From Lichtheimia corymbifera B2541 (Eukaryota; Mucoromycota; Mucoromycetes; Mucorales; Lichtheimiaceae), in contig JNEU01001154.1 of NCBI GenBank assembly GCA_000697475.1, forward strand, positions 1 to 64,000: 64,000 nucleotides of DNA, in the 5' to 3' direction. Made by a program: the position numbers and the translations under genes. Shown piece after piece: positions 10,722 to 22,381 of the stretch (position 1 is its first letter; each line of letters starts with the position of its first letter). The notes under the pieces were generated by a model. It made no database searches and was not told where the DNA came from. It was given only the letters and a program-made list of their open reading frames with translations.

Positions 10722-13394
10722 CGTTGGTGCAGTAGGAGTAGGGGTGAGCGATGCATTATGGGAAGGATTATGCGGGAAGGGTATGTCTATATGCAATCAC
10801 ATGCAAATTGAATTTAGTTACGTGACATGGAGGGCTTTCTAAACATATACTTGCGTTTATTTGAAGAAAGGATCCATGGTGATGGATGACCTTTCTGAGG
10901 ATGTCCAGCTGGATGAGATTCTTATAACAATGAAACATGTACATTAGCATCATGCCATAGGAGGGGATAATCTTTGTGAGCACACCTGGTGTGGAGGTCT
11001 TCTTTGTTCCCTTGTTGTTTGAATAAGGCAGCGCTAATTCGAGTTGTTGATGGATATGGGAATGGGTTGTTGATGCGTGCATTAAAAAATAAAGGAAGAA
11101 AACAAAAAAAGAAAGAGAGGAGGCGGCTGACAGGCAGAAAGGAGGTAGGAGACAATAAATATATCGAGTCAATGGGATGTATGTGCGCGCGGCTGAGAGT
11201 TTCTTGATGATGGATTGAGCGTTGATTGGCTAAGATAAAGCTAATGTGGAGAAGAGATGTATGGTTTTCACACACGCGTTCTTCCAAATCCAATGCAGCA
11301 AGTCAAAAATCCGCGTGGGTGTCATGTTACAAAGTATGGATCACCATCTCAATAACAACGCTTGTGCCTGTGAATGGGCCCTTGTTGCCCTGAATCCCAT
11401 CGAATCAAGTCCTTGTGTCTCCTGGTTAACGTAAGATTCGCGTGACACCGTGAAACATAAAACCATGCACCGCTTGCAAAGTTCGTTGATCGATAGTGAT
11501 AGCTATGCAAGTTAGATGATGAGAGGGATCTTCGTTGCAACTGTGCTTTCGTAAGGCTGCACAAGGTGGATGCACTTTTTTGTGGTTTCTTCCGAGACAT
11601 TCATGTGTTGCCCGCGTCTTCTACATATTTGATGTCCACTACATCTTTACATAACCAATAGCAATCATGCATATGCATATCATATCAATACGTGCGGTCC
11701 TTGGTTTTTGGTGTTTTAATGATTTGGCGCTTTCATTGCATCTTTACCTTCCTTCTGACCGAAAAAAATGGCAAATACAGAGCCACCCCACAATATACCA
11801 TCGCTCATTTTCCAACCATTTCCCAGCCTCTCACGAGACATTGAGCTCTTTCCATCCAATCATGCTGCTTATTCCCGTTCTTCGGAACGATACCATTCCC
11901 AATCATATGCATAGTGCTGCATTTTCTGTGCGATAGGATGACTAAGGCCCATGATTGAGGGTAGGTCATGTGTATTGAACATTCAAATAATCGCTTAGGA
12001 CAATCCATATTACTATAGATCATATGTTTCGTGCTAATGAAGCAATCCAGAAGTTATGTTTATGTGCCAGGGCATACCATGGCAATATCGTTTGGGGGAT
12101 GAGAGATTTGACAGAGTCAAAGGCACATGGGTAGTGTGTGAAGGTGTCACTGAGACGAGCTACCGGTTGTACAATCAGCTTATAATCATTACCCACGTGC
12201 GATTGTACGTCTTAATTGGTATCTGCGAAGGATAGATGTGGATGTGCGTGTATACTTGGTTGCCATACAGCTGTGGATCGGGGCCTGATTGCCTTTGATT
12301 ATTCTTAATGCTATGCAACAATGAACATTTCCATTGTCTAAATATATCAAGCGATAAATTAGATATTTCATTCACGCACTAACCTATTGCCATTCTACCT
12401 CATGGACTCCACTTGGAAGGAGGGATTAGATATCGTCATGATCAACCGCTAGTGGTATAGATTTCCTTGTATGATTTGCAAGAATACTCCGTCAACTGCA
12501 AGTAACATGTCGAAAAAGCCGCGGGATGAGTAACGAAGGACGTGGTCATGTAGAGGTTTCTTGTATCTGAACGTGGAATACCGAGTTTGGAAAGAAGAAT
12601 ACGTAAAGATCTGCCTTGAATGGCAAATAGATGTCTTCGTTAGTAGAGCATGAGGGGAAGAAGAAGCAACAACAACAACGGATCAGCGTTGCATATTCCC
12701 ATCAGCATGGAATATGGCCATCATGTCTTTGCTTTATCTATTTATGCATATTCCACGACTTGTTTTTTGAAGGGGATAGAAATAAATTGCGGAGCAGCCA
12801 AAATGAAGAGAGTAATACAAGGCAGAGTGGTAGCACTAATAGGCGGGGAGGTTGAGGGGATCGACTGATATAATAAGATAGTTACACATGAGCCCGTGCA
12901 TCATTGTATCGGCGGTCAATGTAATATAACAATCATATTCTTATCACCGTTGTTTGTTAATGCAGGTATAGAACGATTTGCTTGTAGACATCTTAGAATG
13001 CCGGACCCTAAATCGAACCAAATGGAACAATCATGCGAGGTATAATTTTATTCGAGAACCATAGAAAGTTCGAGGATAAAGTGCTATTATGGGCATGTTC
13101 GATTCACTGGTTCGGGCTGATCCCGCGAAAAAACCCCATCACACCGCATAACGTCATTTGCTGAGTGGGAGGCCAGCCAAAGAAATATTCGATAGTAGTG
13201 TAGGTGGTTTCAATCACAATATAATAACGTGGGTTATTCCTTCTTCTGTATCTGCCTTCTTCCCTGTCGGCAAATTCTCTCCTTGCATCATCTCTGTTAT
13301 TCTAGAATTTTGTGTGTTTACCATAATAGCCATGGGTAAGCGCGATATCATAATATGCAATCTATGCATAAAACCATATTCCGAAGAGACGCAC
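10722..13394. other. Long intergenic region between two divergent bZIP genes
   Basis: This should hold the promoters of both bZIP genes and possibly a 5' exon of each. No open frame in it has recognisable motifs. Candidates at 11349-11600 (minus, 83 codons) and 12631-12868 (plus) look like chance frames. A G/A-rich stretch lies at about 11085-11150. Confidence 0.5.
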
Positions 13395-14260
13395 ATGCCA
13401 ACAATGACACCATCATTCTTCTTCACAGATAAAGATACCGCTGATTACTCGTCTGCTGCTTCTGCAAAACAAGGTGACATTTTGACAGCTATGGGAGTCC
13501 CATGGCTCGATCCCCATTCGTGCGATCCCGTGTTCTCAATGCTGCATCCGGCGACTTCGACGAGTCCATCGGTTGGTCTTATCCCTCCCAATGCTATAAG
13601 TACACCCACCACAACATCCACTTCCAACAATAGTAGTGGTGTCAACACCCCTAGTCATATACAGCATCACCACCACCAGCAGCATCAATCTGATATATTT
13701 TGGCAGCCGCCTGCAAATGGGACACTGCCGATTTATGCAGCTCCTTTGTCGCCATCCAATTCACAGCAACAAATGGCCCATCGGCGTAGTATGCCAGAGA
13801 TCAAACAGCCTTATCAACACCCATCATCCACCACCAACACCTCCTTTACTACCCGAAGGCAGAGAAGACGCACTGAAGGCTCCATCATGGTTGATGATGG
13901 TGATGACGAACAACGTAGGCAAATGTTCTTGGAACGCAATCGTCAAGGTAAGAAAAAAGAGTCTGGAACTTGTAGTACACATAACCAACATGCATTTGTC
14001 CTGTAGCTGCATTCAAGTGTCGCTTACGCAAAAAACAATGGCTCACTAATTTACAAAACCAAGTGGAATACATGGATACTGATAACCGACAGCTGGAACA
14101 CCAGATTCTAAGGCTACGAGAAGAAATCCTGAATCTCAAGACATTAATTGTGGCACACAAAGATTGTCCTATCGCCAAACAGCATGCAAAGTCGATGGGC
14201 TTTACGTTATCCACTTCTTTGACTCAACAGCCTTTCAATCCTCCTCCATCTATTCATTGA
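13395..14260 (+). CDS. ATF/CREB-type bZIP transcription factor (Atf1-like)
   Basis: Two exons (13395-13947, 14007-14260) join in phase to 268 residues. The intron splits the basic region at the Ala of the signature NRQAAFKCRLRKKQW, which is diagnostic of the Atf1/ATF2 branch that acts downstream of stress-activated MAP kinases. The zipper follows, and then a conserved HKDCPIAK stretch also found in Atf1-type proteins. The N-terminal part is Ser/Thr/Pro/His/Gln-rich, with a His run near residue 90. The start is uncertain. An alternative model begins at the ATG at 13331, spliced after a single G by a GTAAGC donor to an acceptor at about 13430, which also keeps the frame. No MAPK-site cluster is obvious by eye. 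Confidence 0.88.
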
Positions 14261-14820
14261 TTTAAGCATTTGATAAGGATATAAGCTCTAATAGCACTCT
14301 CCTCCCTGAATACATAAAATACTTGTATATACATCTCGTCTGCTGCAGTTTGAATCTTATACGCGGTGTGCATGATGCATGATATACCTACCGCATTCAG
14401 CTTCTCAATCATGTGCTCTTTTTCAGTGTAAGAAGAAGGATCCCCACTTGCATCATCATGGATAAAAAGTACAAGAATGCACCAAACCACCGCCACCCTT
14501 ATCACCATGTGATCTTGCTTGCATCACAGCTTGCATTCTGTTTTAGTAGCACCAACGTCAACGGAAAGTCAAATACTTCCAAAATAAGCACTGTGCCTGG
14601 TGATATCATGGTCACCCTCCATGATCATCAACATCAGAAGGTCGCTATACAGCTTGCGTGTTGTGTGTAAAAGTTGAATGTATAACAACAAATATAGAAA
14701 AGAAGGGAGTAGTAATAAGATAAGGGAAGGAGGAGTGTATAGAAATAAATATGTAGCTTTGAGTTGTGTATGTGCGTGTATATATGTATGTATATAGACT
14801 ACTACTTGTATCATAATGAT
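14261..14820. other. Convergent intergenic region
   Basis: This lies between the ends of the ATF-like gene and a gene on the other strand. It is probably two 3' untranslated regions. A 70-codon frame from about 14458 on the plus strand has no motif and is not supported. Confidence 0.5.
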
Positions 14821-15501
14821 TTATCCTTTGTTGTTGGAGGCGGATGAAAAAGTGCGTTTGAGCCTGCGGGAGAAGCTTCGACGTTGAGAAGCAAGCTTGT
14901 TTTGGATTTGTGAAGATCGGCTTGTCTTGGGGGAAATGGGTGTTGTTGCTAAGGATGTCTCTCCTGTAGCGTTGGAAGTTGTCCTTGTCACGATAGGTGA
15001 TGGGAGTGCATGTGCTGCCAGCTTACTGCCAGAGTCTGTAATGGAAGACGAACCTGCCGACATTTTGCTATCACGCTTATGGTTGTGGCTCGATTCACTA
15101 TTGTTGTGGCCATCCACTTGGTGCTTAGGAACAGCATCTCCTTTGCCACTGACAAGTGCTTCCTCTCCATCATGTGTCACATTATCCTTCTTTTGGTCCT
15201 CATCTTTCCCGATAACTGACTCGCTCGGCTCTGCTGATACGATAGGGAAGAGTCATTTGCATATCAGTCGTTAACATGTGCGTGTGTGTGTGCGTGTGTG
15301 CTATCAGAACTACAGATAAATGAACTGTATACACATACTGGTTCCGGTAGCAGCAGCATCGTTATCATCCTCTGCTGCCTCCTCTTGTACTGCAGGTAGT
15401 ACATCATTTACTGGCGAGGTGGGTGGCAATACGTCTTCTTGTGCCTCTGGTTTGTTGCTCCAAACTTGTTGAAGCTGCATCACTGAGTACATTCGCAACA
15501 T
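14821..15501 (-). CDS. Basic Ser/Thr-rich protein of unknown function
   Basis: Two exons (15501-15339, 15233-14821) join in phase across a GTATGT...CAG intron to about 191 residues. The N-terminus is short and hydrophobic/aromatic (MLRMYSVMQLQQVW). The middle is acidic and disordered, and the C-terminal third is strongly basic (a QRRSFSRRLKRTF stretch) with many Ser/Thr. The C-terminus could be phosphorylated or bind membranes or nucleic acid. I recognise no family. The frame is open for some 25 codons before the first ATG, and a possible acceptor (TATCAG) lies just upstream, so an extra 5' exon may be missing. Confidence 0.6.
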
Positions 15502-16476
15502 GATTGAAAGACGCTGATAAAGGAAAGAAAGAAAGAGAAAAAAAGATGATGAGGGGAGCTGGTATGACCGATTCAAATTGTATAAAAACGTGCTGGTTCA
15601 TCTGTCACCTGCTCACGTACTACGTGATAGCAACTTTATTGTCGTGCTGCACACACAATGGTTGTAATACACTATACTCGTTTTGCTTATGGATGAAGAA
15701 ACTTTTTGTTGCTAGGATTTTGGTGGTGGGTGTGCCCTGGACGGATCAAATCTATTGTTACATTCAAACGTATCCACGAGCATAAATCTTTGGCTAAAGC
15801 TGTCCCATGAAGCTGATCGTGTCTTTAGAAATGTCGGCATATAAATGACACCTCCATCACACACCCAGCAACATTCCACGTCCCTGTATCATTTCCCTGG
15901 CGATATCAAGTGAAAAGAAGAACCAAGAAGACAAGGTCTTGTGGGACCAATGGCAGCGGAGTGCAAGCATCAGGTTGTACATTGGTCAACCAACATAAGG
16001 ATCCAGCCACCATCAAGTACACAATCGTCATATGCCTTTGTCCAATTTGCATGTTCTTTGTTTGTGCTGTTGCTGTTTGGATCGAGTCCCATACATGAGC
16101 AATTCCTCATTTTGTTTGTTGCCTGGATCGTGTCACAGGATGAAATCGCCCAAGCCGTTGCCATGCAATGATCGTCGTCTTGACAACCAGCATCACTCTC
16201 AATATCCTTCCCATCCACCCACCATCCTGTCCCTGAAGTCCACAAGCCACATATCAACAATGTTGCATGATACTCGTTTGCTGCACAAGTTGAATTACAT
16301 TCCTCCACAAAACAAATGATTGACATGTAATGAAGTATATCAGGGTTGAAAAATACAATGCTGTGTGAATAGGTGGTCTACTTTTTTGGTGGACAATACG
16401 GTGTCGATTTACATGCCCCTAGAAAAATACATCTTGTCAGTCAACATGATGATTAACCACGATATATATGAATACG
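15502..16476. other. Intergenic stretch with ambiguous small frames
   Basis: A TATA-like word (about 15838-15845) precedes overlapping plus-strand frames at 15910-16319 that contain Cys-rich hydrophobic segments. A 118-codon Cys-rich frame lies opposite (15970-16326, minus). No single frame gives a convincing protein. The plus-strand pieces could be exons of one small membrane gene or a decayed one. I could not build a consistent splice model, so no gene is called. Confidence 0.3.
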
Positions 16477-16911
16477 TTACCGGTTCTTCATTTGCATAAT
16501 CAAAGCAACCTTCTTGCCAACCATAGCACCAAACAGCTTACGGTTACGTTCAATGTTCTTTCTTCTTCTAGCAACTGTGGGCTTCTCATAGTAGCGGTTG
16601 GCTCTGATTTCGCGTTGGACGTTGTTCCAGCGGCAAATGGCGTTTACTTTACGGTATGCGACGTTGGGATTGTTGACGTTGCCTATGGATCGACCAGCAT
16701 AGGGTTCAAGGGAGGTGGATAATTCTTTGAGAGTGGTGAAATCGGCGGCAAGGGGGGAGGTGGTAGTGGTGGGGTTGTTGGTGGTGGCTTCAGATACTGC
16801 TGGGTTGGTACCACGTTGTGTGAATGCGACGACTGACGACGAGAATGGTCGGGTCAATGTTGATGAAGTGAGTCGTGAAGTAAGACCGAGGAGCGATGCA
16901 CGTAATGCCAT
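16477..16911 (-). CDS. MRP21: Mitochondrial small-subunit ribosomal protein bS21m
   Basis: This is a single-exon protein of 144 residues. The C-terminal half matches the S21 family: NVQREIRANRYYEKP followed by a basic VARRRKNIERNRK stretch, which contacts 12S/15S rRNA in the small mitoribosomal subunit. The N-terminus is rich in Arg, Ser, Thr and Leu and lacks acidic residues for about 40 positions, consistent with a mitochondrial targeting presequence. It sits divergently from the bL27m gene about 530 bp away, so the two mitoribosomal genes may share a control region. Confidence 0.88.
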   Translation of the reverse strand: MALRASLLGLTSRLTSSTLTRPFSSSVVAFTQRGTNPAVSEATTNNPTTTTSPLAADFTTLKELSTSLEPYAGRSIGNVNNPNVAYRKVNAICRWNNVQREIRANRYYEKPTVARRRKNIERNRKLFGAMVGKKVALIMQMKNR

Positions 16912-17440
16912 AGCGTATATGTTTTTGTGTCAAAAGAGGAGTTTTTGCTGACCTAGGTCATCGGTCACCTTTTACAACCCCATCCCCGGCCACTCAAGTC
17001 CGGTTCGGACATCATCCACTTGCAATATCATCCCTCTTCCAACAATGAAAGGTCTATAACAATGATCCATCACTTGTCATTTGGGATAAGATCCATTTCA
17101 GAGTCTTTTCAAAATAATACTTGCTTTGTCGCAAAAGGTGTGATTTGATTTCTTGCTTTTGGATATATAACGTCTTTCTCCCCTCCAGTCCTTACTTATA
17201 GACCGAGATTATGGTAAACGTGTCCATTTTATTTGTAGTTTTATGTCTAATTAGTTCAATGGAGAAAAAACAGGAATAAATGCATTGGATGTGGAATTGT
17301 TGTATCAATGACCCTAGCAGCAATCAAGACATTGGTCGGCGATGAAAGTCTTCAGTCTGAGCCACTGGGCCCGATTATTTTTGTTTTGGGAGCAGGAAGG
17401 ACAACAGCTTCTTTAACACACCGCGGCCATCGCAAACACA
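16912..17440. promoter_or_regulatory. Shared upstream region of two mitoribosomal genes
   Basis: This separates the divergent starts of bS21m and bL27m. A TATATAA-like word lies near 17163. An ATG at 17212 followed by GTAAAC could mark a short upstream frame or leader exon. The 63-codon frame at 17308-17499 overlaps the true bL27m start in another phase and is not believed. Confidence 0.45.
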
Positions 17441-18007
17441 ATGTCCCTGTTGAATCGATCGTTTACACAGCTCAGGACAGCAACACGACCCTCCATTAAC
17501 GCCAACGGTATGTAGACAACCTTCAATGACGATTCATATCACCGTGTTTCTTCTCGACCTAATTGTATTTCGACAAATGGATAGAATGGATGCAGGTGCG
17601 ATGGGCCAGTAAAAAGTCTGGTGGTTCCACACGCAACGGTAGAGATTCTGCCGGTCGTCGTTTAGGTGTCAAAAAGTTTGGAGGACAAGAGGTTATTCCT
17701 GGCAACATTATCGTACGTCAACGAGGCACCAAGTTCCATCCTGGTGATAATGTAAGTATACGCACACATGCTGTATTCATGTTGGCACAACAATGATACT
17801 GATATATCCATTGAATAGGTTGGTATGGGCAAGGATCACACATTGTTTGCATTGGAACCCGGCTTTGTGCAATTCTACAAGGATCCTCAACAACCAAAGC
17901 GTCGATTTGTGGGCGTTGTTTACGACCGACAACAATCATTGCCTATTCCACCAGGCCAACCCAAACCTAGACGTTTCGATTTGATCGACTTGACAACCTT
18001 GTCATAG
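17441..18007 (+). CDS. MRPL27: Mitochondrial large-subunit ribosomal protein bL27m
   Basis: Three exons (17441-17507, 17585-17751, 17819-18007) join in phase to 140 residues. Residues about 28-90 match L27: [16 protein letters not shown], then [11 protein letters not shown], then [17 protein letters not shown] and [12 protein letters not shown]27 reaches toward the peptidyl-transferase centre of the large subunit. The first 25 residues are Arg/Thr/Ser-rich and form a likely mitochondrial presequence. The C-terminal extension ([13 protein letters not shown]) is longer than in bacterial L27, as is usual for mitochondrial forms. Confidence 0.95.
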
Positions 18008-18644
18008 ATGTTGTGTACATATATTCCCTTTCTATTCTCTCCCTCTCCCGACATACATGAAATGAAAAAAAGCAATTACAGCATAGATTCATCAGCATTC
18101 TATATTCCGGAGATTGTGGATACAAATGTTAGGATTCAAGTGGGTGTTGGATGGAAATGGAAGCGATGGCATGGGTACGTGGCAATGCTAGTGGATGGGT
18201 GCATACAATGAGCATGGAATATCATGGATACATCTTGACTTATCATTCAGCGTTATCGGGTAGCCAGGTGAACACGCTATTGTCACGTGGTGCGTAAGAA
18301 AAGACCCGATTGAAGAATAGCTGTCGCATATCATCGACATTTGTGAAGCAAATCTTGACTGGTTAAGGATTCGCTGAAGGCGGATTTCTTTCTTCGTGGT
18401 TCACTTCTGCAGTGGAAGAGAAAGAAAATAGGATGTTGACTTAAAAACAAACATTAGACACAGGAATGATATAAAGCAACGCCAAAAATATGTGAGCCTC
18501 ATACCGATGATCTCATTGACGATGATGTTATTGACACGTTATCATCAAGTATAAGCTTGCTCATTAGATCTCGCCCGGGTTTGTACTTTGGAGGCATTGG
18601 AATAGCTATGGTTTGCTTGATGGATGATCTTGCTATAGGGGTCG

Positions 18645-18944
18645 TTAACATTTTGCACCGGGGAGTTGAATGCACCCATTTCGAATGATAGGAAGCAGCT
18701 TTTTGTCGTTTGCATATTGTAAATTCAAAATCGCATTGAATTCGGCATACATAATCTTTGCGCCGGGCCCAAGATTAGCCACCAGCTTTCGAATCGTAGA
18801 AGGTCGTAGTCGACCAGTATATGGTATAGTTAAATCATTCTTTGTTGAAGCCCATATGGCGGCCAAGCATATACCATAAAGGATCCACCAGGGAAAACGA
18901 TTAGATATCACAAAGAAACAAAGAGCTGACAAAGAGCAACACAT
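18645..18944 (-). CDS. Doubtful 99-residue ORF with hydrophobic N-terminus
   Basis: The frame begins with ATG and encodes a Cys/Phe/Trp-rich hydrophobic stretch (about residues 1-30, possible signal anchor). A soluble basic part follows containing GRLRPSTIRKLVANLG. It has no introns, no known motif and no clear promoter. It may be a small membrane protein, a relic or chance. Confidence 0.22.
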   Translation of the reverse strand: MCCSLSALCFFVISNRFPWWILYGICLAAIWASTKNDLTIPYTGRLRPSTIRKLVANLGPGAKIMYAEFNAILNLQYANDKKLLPIIRNGCIQLPGAKC

Positions 18945-19944
18945 GAGCTATTTTTGATCTATGCATCTCTCCTTTACACCTACCAAATGGCAAACTCTTG
19001 ATGATATGGGCGATACACAAAAGAGATGTGGGGTATTGTAGACGACCACATCGTTGCTTTTATGTGCTTGGGCGTGGGAATTATTGATGTCCATCCAAGA
19101 GAACGAGGTTGTAATGGATTGAAAGTGATAAAGTGGTCAAGCAGCTGAGAATACTAGATCGAAGGTACGTAATGCAACGTCAACAGCTGATAAATCAACC
19201 CATCCATAGACATGGAATTGTTAGAACGTAGCATAAGGATGTCCACCACAAACGTAATTCAAGCATATGCATCACCTTAGGCGACCAAGACGAGAGATGA
19301 TGATTAAGCCGTGCCGATGATGAGCGTGGATGTTAAGGTAGCATACGAATAAAGCCTTTCAGTACACAAGTGTTAAACTTTGCCATCTTTAATTTGGAGA
19401 AGATCATAAGAACTATCATAATTGGTAGTAATATGGGGTGGTGTAGCTAAAGTAATTGACGTTTGTGTGCCAAAAAATGATGCCATTTAGGCTTCAATAG
19501 AGGAAGGATGGCGCTAATAGCAAGGCCTTAAAAGCCAGCTCAAGCCATTTCAATTCACACACTACATTTCTACCTTCAGTGACAAAAAGCTGGCTCTCAA
19601 CCCATTTCTACTTTTGAGCAGTTCTATGACTGTGATTTATCGTCGGTATCAAGCATAGCCGAGAAGTTATCCTTTTTTGATGTATACACGTGTCCCCGGA
19701 TTTGCTTGCCGATAACCTAATAAAAGCAAAAAGGACGTGCACAACAGGTTTTGGGGTGCGCGAATCGGATCTTGAGGCAAGCAAAGCGTGCATGGCATTG
19801 TTTCCAAAGCTGTTGCTGACCAAAACAGTATAACCCAGATAATGCTGACCAAGCTGATTTTTATTCTAAACCCTGTCAAACCGACCTGCCATTAAAGCCA
19901 GATCCGCGATCGGATAAGTGTACGACAAAAAAAGACCGTTTGCC

Positions 19945-19952
19945 TATAAAAG
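19945..19952 (+). promoter_or_regulatory. TATA box of the thioesterase gene
   Basis: TATAAAAG lies about 70 nt before the start codon at 20022, followed by a pyrimidine-rich leader. Confidence 0.6.
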
Positions 19953-20021
19953 TGTCCCAGCGAATGGGTTGTTTTTCCCCTGTCATCTATTTTTTCGTTT
20001 CTTACATCAATTCCTATCCTC

Positions 20022-20750
20022 ATGCAAATCGAACAAGCACAACAACAACAAACTACTTCAGATAACATGCCAGAGATTATCGAGCTTGATCAATTGACCG
20101 AAGCCATGAAGAAAGAACAAGAGCAAATTCCTGCCATTCGAGCTGCTAGAGAGAGTGATGATTACTTTGCAGTCGACCCATACAGTCTGTTGAAGGAGGA
20201 AGCACGATTACAATCATTGACAGCTTCGGTAAGTAAGGTGGAGGTCATGTTAGGTATTATGGGAGAGAGAGAATTCATGCATGGGGTTATTATAATAATA
20301 GGCGTTGCGTGGCAAGGACAAGATCATTGTACCTCCTGTATTGTTTTACAACAAGGCTCGGACTGAAGTGGTCTCCGCATTACATTTGGGTAAGCAATTG
20401 TGTGGCCATGCTGGAATCATTCATGGTGGTATGATTGCGACCTTGTTGGATGAAATCCTGGGATGTGTGGTAAGTGTGATACAATTCATGAATTCCCAAT
20501 TTTGGTTCTGAGATCGCCCATTATTATATAGGCCTTTGCATCACTTCCCAACAATATTGGATTTACAGCCAACTTGAATATCGACTATCGACAACCTCTC
20601 AAAGCTGATCAATGGGTTGTATTAAGAGGTCATTTGGATCGTATTGAAGGTCGTAAGGCATATGTACAAGCATGGATCGAAAGTACGGATGGCGAAACGC
20701 GTTATAGTGAAGCTAAATCACTTTATATTGGCCCAAAGACATCAGAGTAA
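20022..20750 (+). CDS. HotDog-fold acyl-CoA thioesterase (THEM4-like)
   Basis: Three exons (20022-20228, 20302-20469, 20532-20750) join in phase to 197 residues. The 4HBT/HotDog domain spans about residues 75-190. It carries the typical HGG motif in CGHAGIIHGGMIATLLDE, where the Asp/Glu of the long helix is the usual catalytic residue, and then NLNIDYRQPLKADQW and a C-terminal strand with EAKSLYIG. Such enzymes hydrolyse acyl-CoA thioesters; the THEM4-like fungal members are often mitochondrial. The N-terminal 60 residues are Gln/Glu-rich and do not look like a targeting peptide. Substrate is unknown. Confidence 0.85.
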
Positions 20751-21145
20751 AAGAAAATACCACATAGTTTGACTATTTCCCTCCTTTTTTCATTTCCATT
20801 GTTTGTTGTATAACTCTACAAATACAGATGATATCTGATTTCATCAAAAAAGGAACCTCCTCATTCAAGTATGTATCCCTCGATCCTTCTGTGAGAGAGA
20901 GAGAGAGTGAGAGGGAAACCGCCCGGAGCGTGCGTGCTATGATATTTTCGACCAGCGGTCGTGTGTGAGGATGAGCTTGTTGCGTTTCGCTTCTCCTTGT
21001 ATCGTCCTTGCACACACACACACACACATACACACACGCATATACGGTCTACTACTTGCTTGTGTGAGCGTGCGCGGCTGTGCCCTCTTAAATCTTTTAC
21101 CTCATCTGCTTTGTGTATATACCATTCTCTATCTTCATTGACCCA
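20751..21145. other. Intergenic region with GA and CA microsatellites
   Basis: It holds the 3' end of the thioesterase transcript and the upstream region of the next gene. A GA run lies at about 20891-20913 and a CA run at about 21009-21029. A possible TATA-like word is near 21115. Confidence 0.5.
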
Positions 21146-22270
21146 ATGTCACTCTCAGCACCACCAGCCAACATGACAACGCCTGTGGCAGCTCCAACAG
21201 CTCCACCACCTCCACCTTCTGCCCCATCAGGAATGGGTGGTTCTGCAATGGCCTCAACAGAAACCACATCACCACCTTTACAAGTTGTCAATAACAGCAA
21301 CAATACTGATACCCCCAACCGTGCTTCACCTGGGCACTCTCATGATACCCTTCTTTGCCACTGGGGAGACTGTCAACAGCAGTTTGAGAACCATGTAACT
21401 CTTGCAGCTCATTTATCCGAAGGTATGTATGTGTGCGTGTGTATGTAATGTGTAGCGATGTATTCATTATTGTATCCTAGATCACGTTGGATGGAAACGA
21501 CCTGAATATGTTTGTGATTGGATCAATTGTGCTCGACGGGGTGTCAAGTGCCATTCTCGATTTGCTCTTATGATGCATTTACGTATCCATACTGGAGAGA
21601 AGCCATTTGTATGTAAACATCCTGGTTGTGATCAAGCGTAAGTTACATGTCTCTTTCTCTTTGGTGGAATGGGTCCACTTAACAATATGTGAACCATAGA
21701 TTTGGACGTCAAGATGCATTGATGCGACATAAAAAGGCTGAGCATGAACCACAAGACCCCAAACCAGTTAGGAAGCAGCAGCAACCTGATATCAAAACAT
21801 CTCCCAACAAACGACGTCGAATGGCTGCACCCATTACCCACCACCACCATCATCATCAGCATCAACAAAATTACTCTCATCAACATCATCATCACCACCA
21901 TCATCCAATGCCCACTGTGTATCAATCACACCATTATCGTCGAGGCTCCATATCAGACGACGAAGACTCATCATTGACACAAGCCCAGAAGTACAAACTT
22001 GCAAAAGCCAAACTACGTTACATTTTACGAGAAAACGAGATTCTCAACGACGAATGGATGTCGATACAAAAGAAGCTCAGACATTTACAAACTGAGCGCA
22101 GAGTTCTATTGGAGGTACTGATGGGTAACAATGCTGGTGGTACTACAACGATGACAACTGCGGGTGGCAACAATCACCATGACCCAATGGATCTATCAGA
22201 TGGAGATGATGACGGCGAAGATATTGATAGCCAGGATAGCATGTTGGAAGATGATGAAGAAAACCATTGA
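21146..22270 (+). CDS. C2H2 zinc-finger protein, IEC1-like (INO80 complex)
   Basis: Three exons (21146-21422, 21481-21637, 21700-22270) join in phase to 334 residues. Three linked C2H2 fingers span about residues 70-165. The first is CHWGDC-type with a long loop. The second contains RFALMMHLRIHTGEKPF and the third CDQAFGRQDALMRH. A C-terminal amphipathic coiled coil (YILRENEILNDEWMS, then LQTERRVLLEVL) lies near residues 255-300. This finger pattern plus the C-terminal helix matches, from memory, the Iec1 subunit of the fungal INO80 chromatin remodeller. In between are long His and His/Gln runs. The N-terminus is Pro/Ala/Ser-rich and the tail acidic. Zinc-finger identity is certain; the IEC1 assignment is an inference. 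Confidence 0.85.
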
Positions 22271-22381
22271 GCTGTATTATCAAAAAAAAGTTTATATATC
22301 TTTCATTGCAACTATTACAATTCTAATGATGTTGATGCTTGATATGGGAGAGAGAGTATGTGTGTATCTATGTATATGTGT

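Larger units (their letters stand above)
18008..20021. other. Long intergenic region, one doubtful small ORF
   Basis: No gene with recognisable motifs is seen in 2 kb. The only frame worth noting is on the minus strand, 18645-18944, listed separately. The end of the region carries the thioesterase promoter. Confidence 0.5.

Noticed and set aside
11349..11600. 83-codon minus-strand frame starting with ATG
   Set aside because: No motif, hydrophobic pattern or promoter; composition looks random.
16477..16951. Plus-strand frames opposite bS21m
   Set aside because: They are antisense shadows of a well-supported ribosomal protein gene.
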